Source of the DNA: Tabrizicola sp.
Lineage (GTDB): Bacteria; Pseudomonadota; Alphaproteobacteria; Rhodobacterales; Rhodobacteraceae
Assembly (NCBI RefSeq): GCF_022842145.1
Contig: NZ_JALHQD010000002.1
Location: 248,001 to 312,000 of the forward strand
DNA: 64,000 nt
Direction of reading: 5' to 3'
Shown here: piece after piece, positions 63,767 through 64,000 of the stretch
How the letters are laid out: every line of letters starts with the position of its first letter
How positions within the stretch are numbered: the stretch's first letter is position 1
Notes under the pieces: generated by a model
Databases searched by the model: none
The model's input: only the letters and a program-made list of their open reading frames with translations
Told to the model about the DNA's origin: nothing
Made by a program: the position numbers and the translations under genes

Positions 63767-64000
63767 ATGGCTTTCGACTACGATCTCTTCGTCATCGGTG
63801 GTGGCTCGGGCGGGGTGCGCGCGGCGCGGATCGCGTCGGGCGAATATGGGGCCGGGGTCGGTCTGGCCGAGGAAAGCCGGATGGGCGGCACCTGCGTCAT
63901 CCGGGGCTGCGTGCCGAAAAAGCTGATGGTCTTCGCGTCGGCCTACCCCGAAGCCATCGCAGAGGCGCGGGAATATGGCTGGGATGTCACTGTGGGCGGC
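63767..64000 (+). CDS. gor: glutathione reductase (5' end only)
   Basis: 78 codons before the window ends. The N-terminal FAD motif is [15 protein letters not shown] (G11-x-G13-x-x-G16) and the redox disulfide is C43/C48 in [12 protein letters not shown], typical of glutathione reductase rather than lipoamide dehydrogenase. Supplies reduced glutathione, which fits the GST-like genes nearby. ATG at 63767. Confidence 0.92.
   Translation, partial: MAFDYDLFVIGGGSGGVRAARIASGEYGAGVGLAEESRMGGTCVIRGCVPKKLMVFASAYPEAIAEAREYGWDVTVGG

Overview
The window is a high-GC alphaproteobacterial chromosome segment. It carries most of a Rhodobacter-type photosynthesis gene cluster (about 1-27240) joined to ordinary housekeeping and metabolic DNA. 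The presence of pufX, the absence of a pufC cytochrome gene after pufM, spheroidene-pathway carotenoid genes with crtA, and the gene order all point to a purple non-sulfur member of Rhodobacterales (Rhodobacter and relatives). The species cannot be named from sequence reading alone.

Photosynthesis region. A plus-strand run, bchE (3' end)-bchJ-bchG-ORF428-bchP-idi, is followed by minus-strand crtA-bchI-bchD-bchO. Next come plus-strand crtI-crtB-tspO, minus-strand crtD-crtC, and a long plus-strand superoperon crtE-crtF-bchC-bchX-bchY-bchZ-pufQ-(pufK)-pufB-pufA-pufL-pufM-pufX-dxs. Together these make bacteriochlorophyll a from Mg-protoporphyrin, spheroidene/spheroidenone, the LH1 antenna and the reaction centre, and supply isoprenoid precursors (dxs, idi). 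Nearly all junctions overlap by 1-8 bases. Exact TGT-N12-ACA palindromes (PpsR/CrtJ type) sit before bchG, between crtA and crtI, between crtD and crtE, before bchC (over a TTGACA-16-TAAACT promoter) and at the end of dxs. The last is followed by an undescribed PAS-like/zinc-ribbon gene.

Housekeeping and metabolic region. From 27.9 to 35.6 kb lie ribD-nrdR, a glycosyltransferase, two small unknown genes, rpoD and dnaG. From 35.6 to 44.7 kb a minus-strand block carries a PuuB-like oxidase, two PuuA-type glutamine synthetase-like ligases, a glutamine amidotransferase and a complete polar amino acid/amine ABC transporter with two binding proteins. This looks like uptake and gamma-glutamylation of an amine. 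Then follow a PhnD-like protein, TerB-like, rlmJ and a TerC-family gene.

Accessory and decayed DNA. 47.6-48.95 kb holds a frameshifted META-domain relic and a conspicuously AT-rich island with one gene carrying a HEPN-like RxxxxH motif. 52.1-52.8 kb holds a broken arsenate reductase (arsC) gene. The rest is pyrG, secG, a glyoxalase-fold gene, purA, a DUF2842 gene, a 780-residue low-complexity protein, a thiamine pyrophosphokinase, an EamA transporter, sdaA, three overlapping GST-like genes, an EF-hand protein, rpiA and the start of glutathione reductase. A 36-base repeat is found just after two minus-strand genes, with a degenerate third copy.

Several starts are unusual: crtA (ATT behind a perfect GGAGG), crtC (no ATG/GTG/TTG available), bchC, bchY and crtE (GTG), and pyrG (TTG).
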